Positions 15,751-24,067 of a stretch of DNA of 64,000 nt are shown piece after piece; positions within the stretch are counted from its first letter, which is position 1; every line of letters starts with the position of its first letter. Below the pieces are notes generated by a model. The model saw only the letters and a program-made list of their open reading frames with translations, did not search any database and was not told the origin of the DNA. Both the position numbers and the translations under genes were made by a program. Source of the DNA: Acidaminobacter hydrogenoformans DSM 2784 (GTDB taxonomy: Bacteria; Bacillota; Clostridia; Peptostreptococcales; Acidaminobacteraceae); contig NZ_FMWL01000009.1 of the NCBI RefSeq assembly GCF_900103005.1, forward strand, positions 1-64,000, written 5' to 3'.

Positions 15751-16836
15751 CTATAGTTCTGGCCCCTTATACGGATCGTTGTCCTCATATTTTTTTGCCA
15801 GATCCTCCGCTTCCTTGTTTCCAAACTGATCCAGCGGTGTCTTAAGGACGTCCTCCATACGTTTGGCCTCGAGGTTTTTCTGCTTGACGGCATGTCGCCA
15901 CCAAAGGAAAAGCACCCCTGCAAGCACCACGCCCCCAAAGACCAGCATTACTGGAATCCACGGGGATCTCGTCACCGTCATGATCCGGTCTGCCGAGTCC
16001 TTAAACGCAGTGCTGAAAAATTCCTCGTCTGACATACTGCTGTCAAAATAGTAACGGTCGAGATAGTCCAGCAGGATATCCCCGGCTTCCGTGTCAATGA
16101 CCGTCTTTGCCTGAGTACCGGCCACATAACGGGTCATATAGCTGTTGTCATACTCGAAGAAAATCAGCAGCAGATGCGCTTCATCCGTGAACAGCCGGTC
16201 GTATAACTGACGGGCAAAGCTGTCCAGTTCATCCATGGACGGCCGGTTCGAGCCGTTGACATTATCTGTGATATAAAGGAACGGCTGAACACCAGTCTCG
16301 TTATAAAAATGCCTCATGCCAGACAGTAATTTAGTTTCGTTGCCAATCCAGTCAAGCTCATCATAATAATAATCTGTTTCATTGACGGAGCCCTTAGGCA
16401 GCGCCTCACGGACAACGGTTGATGTCGTGATCCCCCCGTCTCCCGAACTTCCAACCCCTGAGCTGAAAAGCGCGGAGAACAGGATTGCGCCCAGGATCAA
16501 CAGGATCACCAAAACCAGAATTGCAATGGCACAGCCACTGCAGCCGCTGCCTCCGGATCCTGGCGGTCCTCCGCCGGATGAACCTCCGCCGGATGGCCAG
16601 GTATTTCTCGTCGTTCGTCTGCCTATTGTGTTTGGAAAGAAGACCGGGCCAGAAGAACCTCCGCGACTTGCGCTCCCGCCAAAGGGCCCCATGCCCCCGC
16701 CGCTGCTGCCGCCAAATATTCCGCCGCCGCCGCGACTGCTGCCTCCAAAAGAGCCCCCTATGCGTCCGCCGCTGCTCCGGCTTCCGCCAAAAGACCCCCC
16801 GCTGCTTCGTCCGCCAAAACCACCGCTTCTGCCCAA
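15751..16836 (-). CDS. Gly/Ser-rich membrane protein with TPM-like domain
   Basis: About 361 aa. The N-terminal 95 residues are low complexity (repeats of GGSFGGS and SSGGG); a CSGC motif then leads into a first membrane segment (AIAILVLVILLILGAILF). The extracellular domain (about 140-290) resembles TPM/YgcG-type domains (TGVQPFLYITDNVNG, DEAHLLLIFFEYDNSY). A second membrane segment (IPVMLVFGGVVLAGVLFLWW) and a cytoplasmic charged tail end the protein. TTG 16836 is the best start (GGAGG 8 nt upstream). Linked to pspA, so probably part of envelope-stress response. Confidence 0.78.
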   Translation of the reverse strand: MGRSGGFGGRSSGGSFGGSRSSGGRIGGSFGGSSRGGGGIFGGSSGGGMGPFGGSASRGGSSGPVFFPNTIGRRTTRNTWPSGGGSSGGGPPGSGGSGCSGCAIAILVLVILLILGAILFSALFSSGVGSSGDGGITTSTVVREALPKGSVNETDYYYDELDWIGNETKLLSGMRHFYNETGVQPFLYITDNVNGSNRPSMDELDSFARQLYDRLFTDEAHLLLIFFEYDNSYMTRYVAGTQAKTVIDTEAGDILLDYLDRYYFDSSMSDEEFFSTAFKDSADRIMTVTRSPWIPVMLVFGGVVLAGVLFLWWRHAVKQKNLEAKRMEDVLKTPLDQFGNKEAEDLAKKYEDNDPYKGPEL

Positions 16837-17200
16837 TTTCAAAACCTCCATCTCAACTTCAAAGGCGTTGCCTTGCGACCTGATGACGCGCTTAACTAAT
16901 AAAAAATTCTGATACCATTATATCCTTTACAACGCTTTCACGTATTAAATTAACCTTAAATGACCATAGATTTTCCATAAACACAGGAACTGCACTCAGT
17001 CTCTCACCTGTTTTTTTGCCGATGGTCCCTTTCCCCACCCGCTCACAACAACCCACATCAGACCCTGCCATTAATTCTTACCCAAATAATCCGCGATAGC
17101 AGCAATACTTACGAAAGTTTTACCCCAAACTGGTCACACTTCCCTTGAATAAGGGTATAAATCCAAAATAACCTGGGCTGTGATAATTGGGAGTGATCTT
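16837..17200. other. 364-bp divergent intergenic region
   Basis: Separates the TPM-like gene (-) from the response regulator gene (+). A -10-like TATAAT for the minus-strand gene lies at 16922-16917 without a good -35. A GCCGATGGT/C-rich repeat copy is at 17018-17040. No other gene is visible. Confidence 0.5.
17011..17040 (+). repeat. GCCGATGGT/C-rich interspersed repeat copy
   Basis: TTTTTTTGCCGATGGTCCCT followed by TTCCCCACCC; core at 17018-17026. Confidence 0.6.
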
Positions 17201-17899
17201 ATGGCTTCAGAGAAAATTTTAATTGTGGACGACGACCGCAACATTTGCCGTCTCGTCACCCTATATTTGTCGAATGCAGGCTACACTGCGGTCAGCTGCC
17301 ACGACGGCAGCGATGCCCTGGATCAAATACGCAGTGCGCATTATGATCTGATCCTCCTCGACCTGATGATTCCTTCCATCAACGGATGGGAGGTCTGCAA
17401 GCTGATCAAGGCAGAGCATGACATCCCCATCATCATGGTGACCGCCAGGGATATGATTGATGATAAATTATCCGGCTTTGAAGCCGGCGCGGATGATTAC
17501 ATAGTGAAGCCCTTCGAGCCCAAGGAACTGGTCGCCAGGGTCAAAGCACGGCTTAAAACCCGCACGTCGGGTGAGCCAGTCGTGAAAACCGAGGTGCTCG
17601 AGTTTGACAACCTCAGGATTGACATCAACCGCTATACCGTTTGGCTGGATGATCTTCAGATTGACCTGAAGCCCCGTGAAATCCAGCTCCTGCATTTCAT
17701 GCTTAAAAATCGAAATATAGTTTTCACCAGGGATCAGCTCCTGGAAAGCGTCTGGGAAAATCCCTACGACACGGACACCCGAACCGTAGATGTCCACATT
17801 AAAAACCTGAGGCAAAAGTTGAAATCCGACCGGTCCACCTGGTCGATCACAACCGTCTGGGGCATAGGCTACAAGCTGGAGGTGCCTGCCCATGTTTAA
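17201..17899 (+). CDS. OmpR/PhoB-family response regulator
   Basis: 232 aa. Receiver domain (residues 4-118) with acidic pocket VDDDR, phosphoacceptor Asp in LILLDLMIP, Thr in MVTARD and Lys in IVKPFEP; winged-helix DNA-binding domain (about 135-230) with RTVDVHIKNLRQKL. ATG 17201 follows GGGAGTGA; an upstream ATG at 17180 has no site. The kinase gene overlaps its end by 8 nt, so the two are translationally coupled. Target genes are unknown; the small lipoprotein gene downstream is a candidate. Confidence 0.93.
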   Translation: MASEKILIVDDDRNICRLVTLYLSNAGYTAVSCHDGSDALDQIRSAHYDLILLDLMIPSINGWEVCKLIKAEHDIPIIMVTARDMIDDKLSGFEAGADDYIVKPFEPKELVARVKARLKTRTSGEPVVKTEVLEFDNLRIDINRYTVWLDDLQIDLKPREIQLLHFMLKNRNIVFTRDQLLESVWENPYDTDTRTVDVHIKNLRQKLKSDRSTWSITTVWGIGYKLEVPAHV

Positions 17900-19307
17900 C
17901 AGCATCTTCAGGCGCATCATGATCCCAAACCTGATTCTGACCCTGATTTTAGTCATCAGCCTGACCATGGCGGTGTCTAATTTGTATAGAAATACGCTGG
18001 TGGATGAAAAGCATCGCAGCCTTGAAGCCGGCGCACGGGAACTGAGTCTCGAAGCATCCTCTTACCTGAGGGGCGCAACTACGCTGGAGGAGCTGAACGC
18101 CGCGGTCAATGCCGTAGGCTCGAGCTCAGAAGCCATGGTCTATCTCATCCAGATTGACCAGGCTCAGTTTCAGGAAAACGCGACGCTCCAAAACACAGGC
18201 CTCCAGGATGATTTTGTAGAAGAAAACCTCACCTACATCCTTGCAGGTAAAAGTGTTTTCAGCACGGCGCCCTACTCAGACACCTTTGCCGCCTACGTCC
18301 TGTTTCAAGGGTATCCCATCTACCTTGATGGTGATGTCCACGGCGCAGTACTCTTGCTCTCCCCTGTGGACAGCCTGAGAGCACTGTTTTATGACATCAA
18401 TCTGACCGCTGCCGGCATAGCCGCCTTGGTCCTACTGATCAGCTTTCCGCTGATCTGGTGGCATTCCCGGCGGATCTCAGAGCCTATTCGGAAAATGGAA
18501 GCCGCGACGCGTCTGATCGCGGCCGGTGAGCCTGCGGTTTTGAAGCCCATTCAGTCGGATGATGAGGTTGGACGACTATCGGCCTCCTTCCTTCAGATGA
18601 AGGCCGCGCTTGAAAAGACGGAAGCCCTGCGCAAAGAGCTGATCGCCAACGTTTCTCACGAGCTCAGGACACCGCTGACGTCCATTCGCGGCTTTGTGCA
18701 GGCCCTCATGGACGGGGTTGTGCCACAAGAGGAGGAGCCCGAGATCCTGGCGCTCATTCAAGAGGAGACTCTGCGCCTCACGAGTCTGACAGATGACCTG
18801 CTGGAGCTCGCGAAGCTCCAGGCCGCCGCGAAGCCTCTGCAGCTTGAGCAGGTCGAGCTTGAGCCGCTTGTCCAGCAGGTTATAAACAGCTTCAGACAGG
18901 TGGCTTCAGAGCATAAGCTTGATCTGAAAGCGGAAATTGAGACAGATCTTAGCCTCATGGTTGACCACAACGCCTTCAAGCAGATTTTATGCAACCTCCT
19001 GGATAATGCCATCAAATATTCTCAGCCTGGTGGAACGGTTGCCGTTCATGGCCGTATGGTTTCCGGCGGTGTCGAGCTCGTCGTGGCGGATCAGGGTATT
19101 GGCATTCCAGAAGAGGCTTTGCAGCTGATCTTTGACAAATTCTACCGCGCCGAATCCGGAATACAGGCCGGTACCGGCCTTGGGCTCTCTATTACAAAGC
19201 AGCTGATTCACCTCCACGGTGGCCGTATTCGCGCAGAAAAAAACGTCCCCGTAGGGACGCGGATTGTAATGACTTTTCCAAAGAAGTTCAGTTCAGAGAG
19301 TCCGTAG
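17892..19307 (+). CDS. sensor histidine kinase
   Basis: 471 aa, partner of the response regulator. Membrane segment 1 (residues 10-30), extracellular sensor region (31-170), membrane segment 2 (about 175-195), HAMP domain (RRISEPIRKMEAATRLIA), HisKA with phosphorylated His in ANVSHELRTPLTS (about 251), and ATP-binding domain with NLLDNAIKYS, DQGIGIP and GTGLGLSI. The sensed signal is not evident. Confidence 0.93.
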   Translation: MFNSIFRRIMIPNLILTLILVISLTMAVSNLYRNTLVDEKHRSLEAGARELSLEASSYLRGATTLEELNAAVNAVGSSSEAMVYLIQIDQAQFQENATLQNTGLQDDFVEENLTYILAGKSVFSTAPYSDTFAAYVLFQGYPIYLDGDVHGAVLLLSPVDSLRALFYDINLTAAGIAALVLLISFPLIWWHSRRISEPIRKMEAATRLIAAGEPAVLKPIQSDDEVGRLSASFLQMKAALEKTEALRKELIANVSHELRTPLTSIRGFVQALMDGVVPQEEEPEILALIQEETLRLTSLTDDLLELAKLQAAAKPLQLEQVELEPLVQQVINSFRQVASEHKLDLKAEIETDLSLMVDHNAFKQILCNLLDNAIKYSQPGGTVAVHGRMVSGGVELVVADQGIGIPEEALQLIFDKFYRAESGIQAGTGLGLSITKQLIHLHGGRIRAEKNVPVGTRIVMTFPKKFSSESP

Positions 19308-19393
19308 TGCTTTAATCAGAATTCTATTTTTATACGGATTAATCTCCATAAACATAAGGCTTCAGCCCTGAAGATGAAAGAAGGTGGATCCCT

Positions 19394-19762
19394 GTGAAAA
19401 AACCTATATTGCTGCTGACGATTTCTGCGCTGATCAGTCTGGCTTTCTTTGGCTGCAGCAGTCCAAGCCCGTCACGGACGGTGATCAAGGATGTGCCGGA
19501 CGAGGTCAAAGAAGCTTCCCAAGAGCTGCTTTCTGTAGCACCTTCTGAGGGGCAAAATGAGACATTGACAGAGACTGCTGAGGGGCTGCCAAACGGGACA
19601 GCACCCTCTTCGCTGATCGTGAAATCTGAAAATGCCGTGACTGAAGCTGAACGCCAGGCGCTGCTGAGTGCACTTAACCAAGAGCTCGATACATTGATTC
19701 AACTGCTGGATGACCTGGAGTCTGTTGAGGACGCTGATCTTGATCTGAGCGGCTTTGAATGA
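19394..19762 (+). CDS. small lipoprotein
   Basis: 122 aa with lipobox SLAFFGC and an acidic, mostly helical body ending in LDDLESVEDADLDL. GTG 19394 is the start with GGTGG upstream. It lies 86 nt behind the histidine kinase and before a terminator, so likely the third gene of that operon; it may be an accessory to the sensor, which is inference. Confidence 0.75.
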   Translation: MKKPILLLTISALISLAFFGCSSPSPSRTVIKDVPDEVKEASQELLSVAPSEGQNETLTETAEGLPNGTAPSSLIVKSENAVTEAERQALLSALNQELDTLIQLLDDLESVEDADLDLSGFE

Positions 19763-19783
19763 CGCATCGTCTAAAAAATATTC

Positions 19784-19817
19784 AGAACTTCGCCCAAGGG
19801 CTGAAGTTCATTTTTTT
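19784..19817 (+). terminator. terminator of the two-component operon
   Basis: AGAACTTC..GAAGTTC (19784-19809) followed by seven T. Confidence 0.85.
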
Positions 19818-19823
19818 GATTAG

Positions 19824-19866
19824 AGAAGGTGTTTGGTTGGGGACAGTCCCCAACCAAACACCTTCT
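19824..19866. repeat. 43-bp perfect palindrome of the GGGGAC repeat family
   Basis: 21-bp arms on each side of a single A at 19845, containing GGTTGGGGAC and its complement. Lies between two convergent genes. A related 29-bp palindrome with the same centre is at 28912-28940. Confidence 0.85.
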
Positions 19867-19874
19867 TCCTCCCT

Positions 19875-20387
19875 TTACTTGGATTTCAATGCCGCTATCA
19901 TCTCCACCTCGCAGGCTGCCCCGCCTGGAAGCGCGTTGACACCCACCGAAGACCTCGCGGGACGGCCTGCATCACCAAAGACTGAGACCAGGAGATCCGT
20001 GGCGCCATCCGCGACTTTGGAGTGGTGGACATACTCCGGGGTGCAGTTTAGGAAAACCGTGACCTTGAGGATTTGGTCTATGTTATTGAGACCATCGGCA
20101 AAATGGTCGAGGAGGGTTAGGGTGTTAAGGGTGCAGAGCATCACCGCGTCGTAGCCCTCCTGGTCACTGATATTGTCGCCCAGCTTGCCTTTATAGACGA
20201 GCGCGCCCTCCTTCTTTGGGGTCTGACCCGCGGTGTACAGCAGCTCGCCGCGACGAGTCACCGGCACATAGTTGGCCGCGGCTGGATTGAACCCGGGCAG
20301 ATCAATGCCCAGTTCACGGAGTCGTTCCAAAGGGCTTTTAGTTTTCGGATTCACGGGTGTTTCAACGACAGCATCCTCTGAATGCAT
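19875..20387 (-). CDS. RidA/YjgF-family enamine/imine deaminase
   Basis: 170-aa member of the long RidA branch, with an N-terminal extension LRELGIDLPGFNPAAANYVP and the signature RSSVGVNALPGGAACEVE including the ligand-binding Arg. It hydrolyses reactive enamines such as 2-aminoacrylate released by PLP dehydratases. It sits 42 nt downstream of exactly such a dehydratase, a functional pairing. Soluble, cytoplasmic. Confidence 0.88.
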   Translation of the reverse strand: MHSEDAVVETPVNPKTKSPLERLRELGIDLPGFNPAAANYVPVTRRGELLYTAGQTPKKEGALVYKGKLGDNISDQEGYDAVMLCTLNTLTLLDHFADGLNNIDQILKVTVFLNCTPEYVHHSKVADGATDLLVSVFGDAGRPARSSVGVNALPGGAACEVEMIAALKSK

Positions 20388-20429
20388 AGCTTTCGCTCCT
20401 TTCGCTAATTCTCAGTAGAAGGGTTTGAT

Positions 20430-21383
20430 CTAACGGGCAGACATTTCGCGCACTATGTCCGCCGGATCCACGTTGCCGCCTGAAATCACAAAGCACACCT
20501 TGTCCTCAGGCGAAACGGGCAGTTGGCCGTTCAGGGCGGCTGCGACAACTATGGCAGAAGAGAACTCCGCCAGGATTTTGCCGGTGCTCAGGAGCTCAAT
20601 GCTGCCGGCGGGGATCTTTTCTTCGGCCACTGCGACGACCTGGTCCACATACTCTTGAACAATTGGGAAGTTCGCTTCTCCCGGCTGAAGGGTCAGGATG
20701 GCGTCCGCAATGGAATGTGCAGGTTCAAGCAGGATGCGCTCTCCAGCCGCAAGGCTCTTGGAGTAACGAGGCATGAGGGCCGGCTCGACGCCAATCACCT
20801 GGACGTCCGGCGACTGCAGCTTGACAGCGGACGCAATGCCGCCTATCAGCCCCCCGCCTCCTATGGGCACAATCACTTTGTCGACCTCCGGCAGCTGTGC
20901 CATGATTTCAAGTCCAATAGTTCCCTGTCCCGCAATGATGGCCTCGTCGTCATAGGGGTGAATGAGGGCGTAGCCGTGGTCACGGCTGAGCTGGCCAGCC
21001 ACTTCGTGGCGCTTTTCATAGGGGCATTTTACAATCTGCGCGCCATAGGCCTCAATGCCTTCCACCTTGATGTTTGGTGTACTGTCAGGGACGACTATGG
21101 TGGCTTTGATTCCGAGAAGCCTTGCGACAAACGCGACGCCTTTGCCGTGATTGCCTGAGGACGCGGCGACGACACCATTTTTTAGCGCCTCTGCTTCCAT
21201 GCTGAGCATTTTATTCAGCGCGCCCCGGATTTTAAAGGAATGGGTGCGCTGCATGCATTCCGGTTTCAGATAAACCTGACAGCCAAGTCGGGCATCCAGG
21301 TTTTCCATGCGGATTATGGGCGTTTCGATAATATAAGGCTTCAGCTTTTCCTGTGCGGCTTTCAGTGCTTGTAGTGTTACCAT
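20430..21383 (-). CDS. PLP-dependent threonine/serine dehydratase
   Basis: 317-aa fold-type II PLP enzyme of the TdcB/serine racemase type, lacking a regulatory ACT domain. PLP lysine in THSFKIRGA, SSGNHGKG substrate loop and PLP phosphate loop IGGGGLIGG. It converts threonine or serine to 2-oxobutyrate or pyruvate plus ammonia through 2-aminoacrylate-type intermediates; hydroxyaspartate is another possible substrate. ATG 21383 has AAAGGGG upstream. Followed by RidA; preceded by the MtrA-like gene 90 nt away. Confidence 0.88.
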   Translation of the reverse strand: MVTLQALKAAQEKLKPYIIETPIIRMENLDARLGCQVYLKPECMQRTHSFKIRGALNKMLSMEAEALKNGVVAASSGNHGKGVAFVARLLGIKATIVVPDSTPNIKVEGIEAYGAQIVKCPYEKRHEVAGQLSRDHGYALIHPYDDEAIIAGQGTIGLEIMAQLPEVDKVIVPIGGGGLIGGIASAVKLQSPDVQVIGVEPALMPRYSKSLAAGERILLEPAHSIADAILTLQPGEANFPIVQEYVDQVVAVAEEKIPAGSIELLSTGKILAEFSSAIVVAAALNGQLPVSPEDKVCFVISGGNVDPADIVREMSAR

Positions 21384-21473
21384 GCGGCGTGGGCCCCTTT
21401 CGTCAGATCTACGATACATCTTCGTCTCATTTTCTTCATGTCACTTCTATCCGGTGTCATATCTTTGATAAAG

Positions 21474-22799
21474 CTACGCCTTATCCTGTAAATACTTAAA
21501 GCCATAGGTCAGGGACAGCTCCGCAGCCATAAGCTCTTTGCCCAAATAGGCCGCGTGGCTCAGCTCGCTGACCATGCCGCGTTCCAGGATGGTCCAGTAG
21601 AGGTCTCTGGCATTATCCCCCTGGATGATGTGCAGGAGTTGGTTCTGATTGCTGTAGTGCTCCACGAGGATACGCCCGCTGTCCGCTTTAGGCACTATGA
21701 CGAAGTAACCCTCTTTATCGAGCTTGACCTGGTTGGGATCTTTAACGGCGGCAGTGATGGTCACAAAAGTGTTCGGGGTCTGTGGCGGGGAAGCGGTGCT
21801 TAGTTGGTCTGAGCCGACCATCGGAAGAGTCACCTTGAAAGTGTCAGGCAGTCCCTGTCCCCAAATGCGCATTCCCTGAATGCCCTGCTCCTGTGATCGT
21901 GTGCACTCGCTTTGAGCTTCAATTTCCCTCAATATCTCAGCCTCATCCTGGAGCCCAATGCGGTTTATGACTGTCACCTGGGTTCTGAAGGCCTCAATCT
22001 CTTCCCTCGAAGCATTAGCTAAAACAGCCTTGCGACCTTTTGAGCCCACAACGCGCATAGCGTCATCCACGCCGTTATTTACCAGCGCTTCGAGGGTCTG
22101 ACCTGCGAAGTGACCCTCTGAGTCCTTTCCGCATAAAATTAAGACTTTGATATTGGCCGCGGCCAAAGTATTTTGAATGATCTTTTCAATGCCTATATTT
22201 TCTGTCTCCAGCTTGCCCACAATGCTGAGGCCATTTGGCTTAAGCTCTGCCAGGCGCTCCACGAGGCCAGCCGTGGCCAGGGTTACGACGCCAATACTGC
22301 TCTCCGGCGTCAGCGAAAGCACGTGATATTCTCCTATGGCAGGCAGCTGCCAATAAGTGTGCTGGGTATTGGTAGCTGGTGAAACAGCCGCAGGCGCTTT
22401 TTCAGGCGCTGAGAACTGCTTTGAGAGTTGCTTTGAGTGCTGCTTTGAGTGCTGCTTTGAGACTACATCAGCTTCAACGGAATGAATACTGTTGAGGTCT
22501 GAAAAGACTTCATCAAAAGCATTGGTAATGTCTGCTGACCAGCAGTGCGCACACCCCGGTCAGGTGTATTCAATGGGTTCCATTAATTCAACGCCCAGTT
22601 TGACTTCCTTAAGAAGCGCTTCAGCTTCAGATTGATCCGCCCGGTCAGCGTCGAGGACGGCCTTGGAAAGCTGTCCCTCAAGCGTCAGCAAAGTCTCTTT
22701 CATGCAGCCGCACTTTCGGCATTTGGGGGTGGCTATAGCGGTACGGACCATCTCCGGAAGCGGGAGGGCGCCTTTAGAAACAGGGTTTGAAATCAGCAT
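21474..22799 (-). CDS. MtrA-like corrinoid-binding protein, candidate selenoprotein (in-frame UGA)
   Basis: Two open stretches in one frame, 22799-22563 and 22559-21474, are separated by a single TGA at 22562-22560; read as selenocysteine this gives about 441 aa. N-terminal part: Cys motif CRKCGCMKET. The UGA falls in YT-U-PGCAHCW, a UxxC redox motif. A low-complexity spacer (SKQHSKQHSKQ) follows. The central part matches MtrA, the cobamide-binding subunit of methyl-H4MPT:coenzyme M methyltransferase: LPAIGEYHV, LILCGKDSEGHFAGQ with the presumed cobalt-ligand His, INRIG. The C-terminal DUF4346-like part contains VEHYS and SELSHAAYLGKEL. ATG 22799 has GAGGTG upstream. A GTG at 22322 with AGGAGA upstream is an alternative start of a shorter protein, but MtrA similarity extends upstream of it. 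Confidence 0.8.
22527..22562 (-). promoter_or_regulatory. candidate bacterial SECIS element
   Basis: Starting at the UGA (22562-22560), the minus-strand RNA forms CUGCU-GGUC-AGCAG, with GGUC at 20-23 nt after the UGA (22540-22537). The apical part UGC-U-GGUC-A-GCA is nearly the same as UGC-A-GGUC-U-GCA of E. coli fdhF as I recall it, where GGUC lies 19-22 nt after its UGA. The lower stem is less clear. Confidence 0.7.
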
Positions 22800-22816
22800 G
22801 GTGAATCACCTCTTTG

Positions 22817-24025
22817 TTATTGTGGGTTGCTTTGACCCTCGGCAGGCATTCTTTTTTCTGGGAGCAGGAGCGCCGCCAAAACGCTCAGGGCCAGCGGCAC
22901 CAGGATATACGTACTGCTCATCAGGAGGCCCTGAAGGTCTGAGAGCTTTCCAAACAGCAGCATCATCAGGCCGCCTATACCTCCGGACATGCCCATGATC
23001 AGGCCTGTAGCCATGTTGATGTTGCGGGGCAGCAGCTCGTGAGCCATAACGACATTCGCGGTATTCGACCCGCCCAGGGCAATGCCCATCACGACGAAGC
23101 CCGCCAGCATCAGCGTCCCGGAAGATAGCACAATAGCCGCCATACACAGGATCGACAGACCGTTGAACAGGATCAGCGCCTTCTTGCTGCCCATGGCGTC
23201 ATTCGCTACGCCGCCTATGATTGTGCCAAAGGAGTTCGCGAACAGGTAGCCGGACAGCACCGCACCGGCAATCTTGACGTCCCACTGGCCCAGCAGCATG
23301 ATTTGAACGCCAAAGGTCACCAAAAAGCTGCGCACCAGTACCCGGCTCGAGGAGATATAGACCAGGAACGAAAGCCACCTGACAGCCCTCAGCTCGAGCT
23401 TTTCAGACGGCGAAGCCGCACCCGACTCCGGGGGGTTCAAAGCCACGGTGTGTATTCGGGCCAGGTGCATGAAAAAAGCCGTCACGAGCCCTGGCACTAT
23501 GAAAAAAATCAGAGATTTCAGGCCAAACCGCTCCACGATAGGAATCGCCACCACCGGGGCCACCGACGCCGCGAAGCCACCAATGGTCATAAACACAGAC
23601 AAACTGCGCCCCCGGGAATTCTTCGCGAGCTTCACCGCCATAGCTGAGCCAAGCGGATGATACAGCGCGGAAGCCAGGGCGCCAATGCCGACCACAAACA
23701 CCAGCAGATAATAATTGCTGATCACACCGGAAATCGACATCCAAAAGGCAATCCAGATCATGGACAGGGTCAGCAGCCACGGCTTGCCTTTTTTGTCGAC
23801 CACATAGCCTATAAACGGCTGCGCAAAAGAGCCGCTGCTCGTGATTACAAAGGCAATAAACGCCTGCTGTGCCAGGGTAAGCCCCATGGCAGCGACAAAC
23901 ATAAAGAGGATAGGCGGTACCAGGTTCATATAAAAGTCATTGAAAAAATGTCCCACGGACACGGCAATCAGTTTGGTAAAGTAGCCCTTGGAGGCTATCC
24001 GGCTCTCGGCAGTCTCGTTAATCAT
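22817..24025 (-). CDS. MFS transporter, fosmidomycin-resistance (Fsr) type
   Basis: 402-aa twelve-helix transporter. The start SVGHFFNDFYMNLVPPILF, QPFIGYVVDKKGKPW and ASALYHPLGSAMA are typical of the Fsr branch of MFS exporters. Substrate unknown. It ends 17 nt before the MtrA-like gene and starts 42 nt behind the DUF6904-like gene, so it is in the same operon. Confidence 0.88.
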   Translation of the reverse strand: MINETAESRIASKGYFTKLIAVSVGHFFNDFYMNLVPPILFMFVAAMGLTLAQQAFIAFVITSSGSFAQPFIGYVVDKKGKPWLLTLSMIWIAFWMSISGVISNYYLLVFVVGIGALASALYHPLGSAMAVKLAKNSRGRSLSVFMTIGGFAASVAPVVAIPIVERFGLKSLIFFIVPGLVTAFFMHLARIHTVALNPPESGAASPSEKLELRAVRWLSFLVYISSSRVLVRSFLVTFGVQIMLLGQWDVKIAGAVLSGYLFANSFGTIIGGVANDAMGSKKALILFNGLSILCMAAIVLSSGTLMLAGFVVMGIALGGSNTANVVMAHELLPRNINMATGLIMGMSGGIGGLMMLLFGKLSDLQGLLMSSTYILVPLALSVLAALLLPEKRMPAEGQSNPQ

Positions 24026-24067
24026 CTGAGGTCCTCCTTCTTGCTCATTTTCTCGGCCACAGCGCCT

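Noticed and set aside
16382-16912. Proline-rich plus-strand reading frame
   Set aside because: Mirror of the Gly-rich coding sequence of the TPM-like gene.
17011-17040. GCCGATGG as the 3' end of a c-di-GMP (GEMM) riboswitch
   Set aside because: Only the last few bases agree; the conserved core of the riboswitch is missing at all copies.
20523-21158. Plus-strand frame opposite the dehydratase
   Set aside because: Shadow of a conserved PLP enzyme.
22320-22322. Separate short gene starting at GTG 22322
   Set aside because: It has an AGGAGA upstream, but MtrA-like sequence (LPAIGEYHV) and an open frame continue upstream to the UGA.
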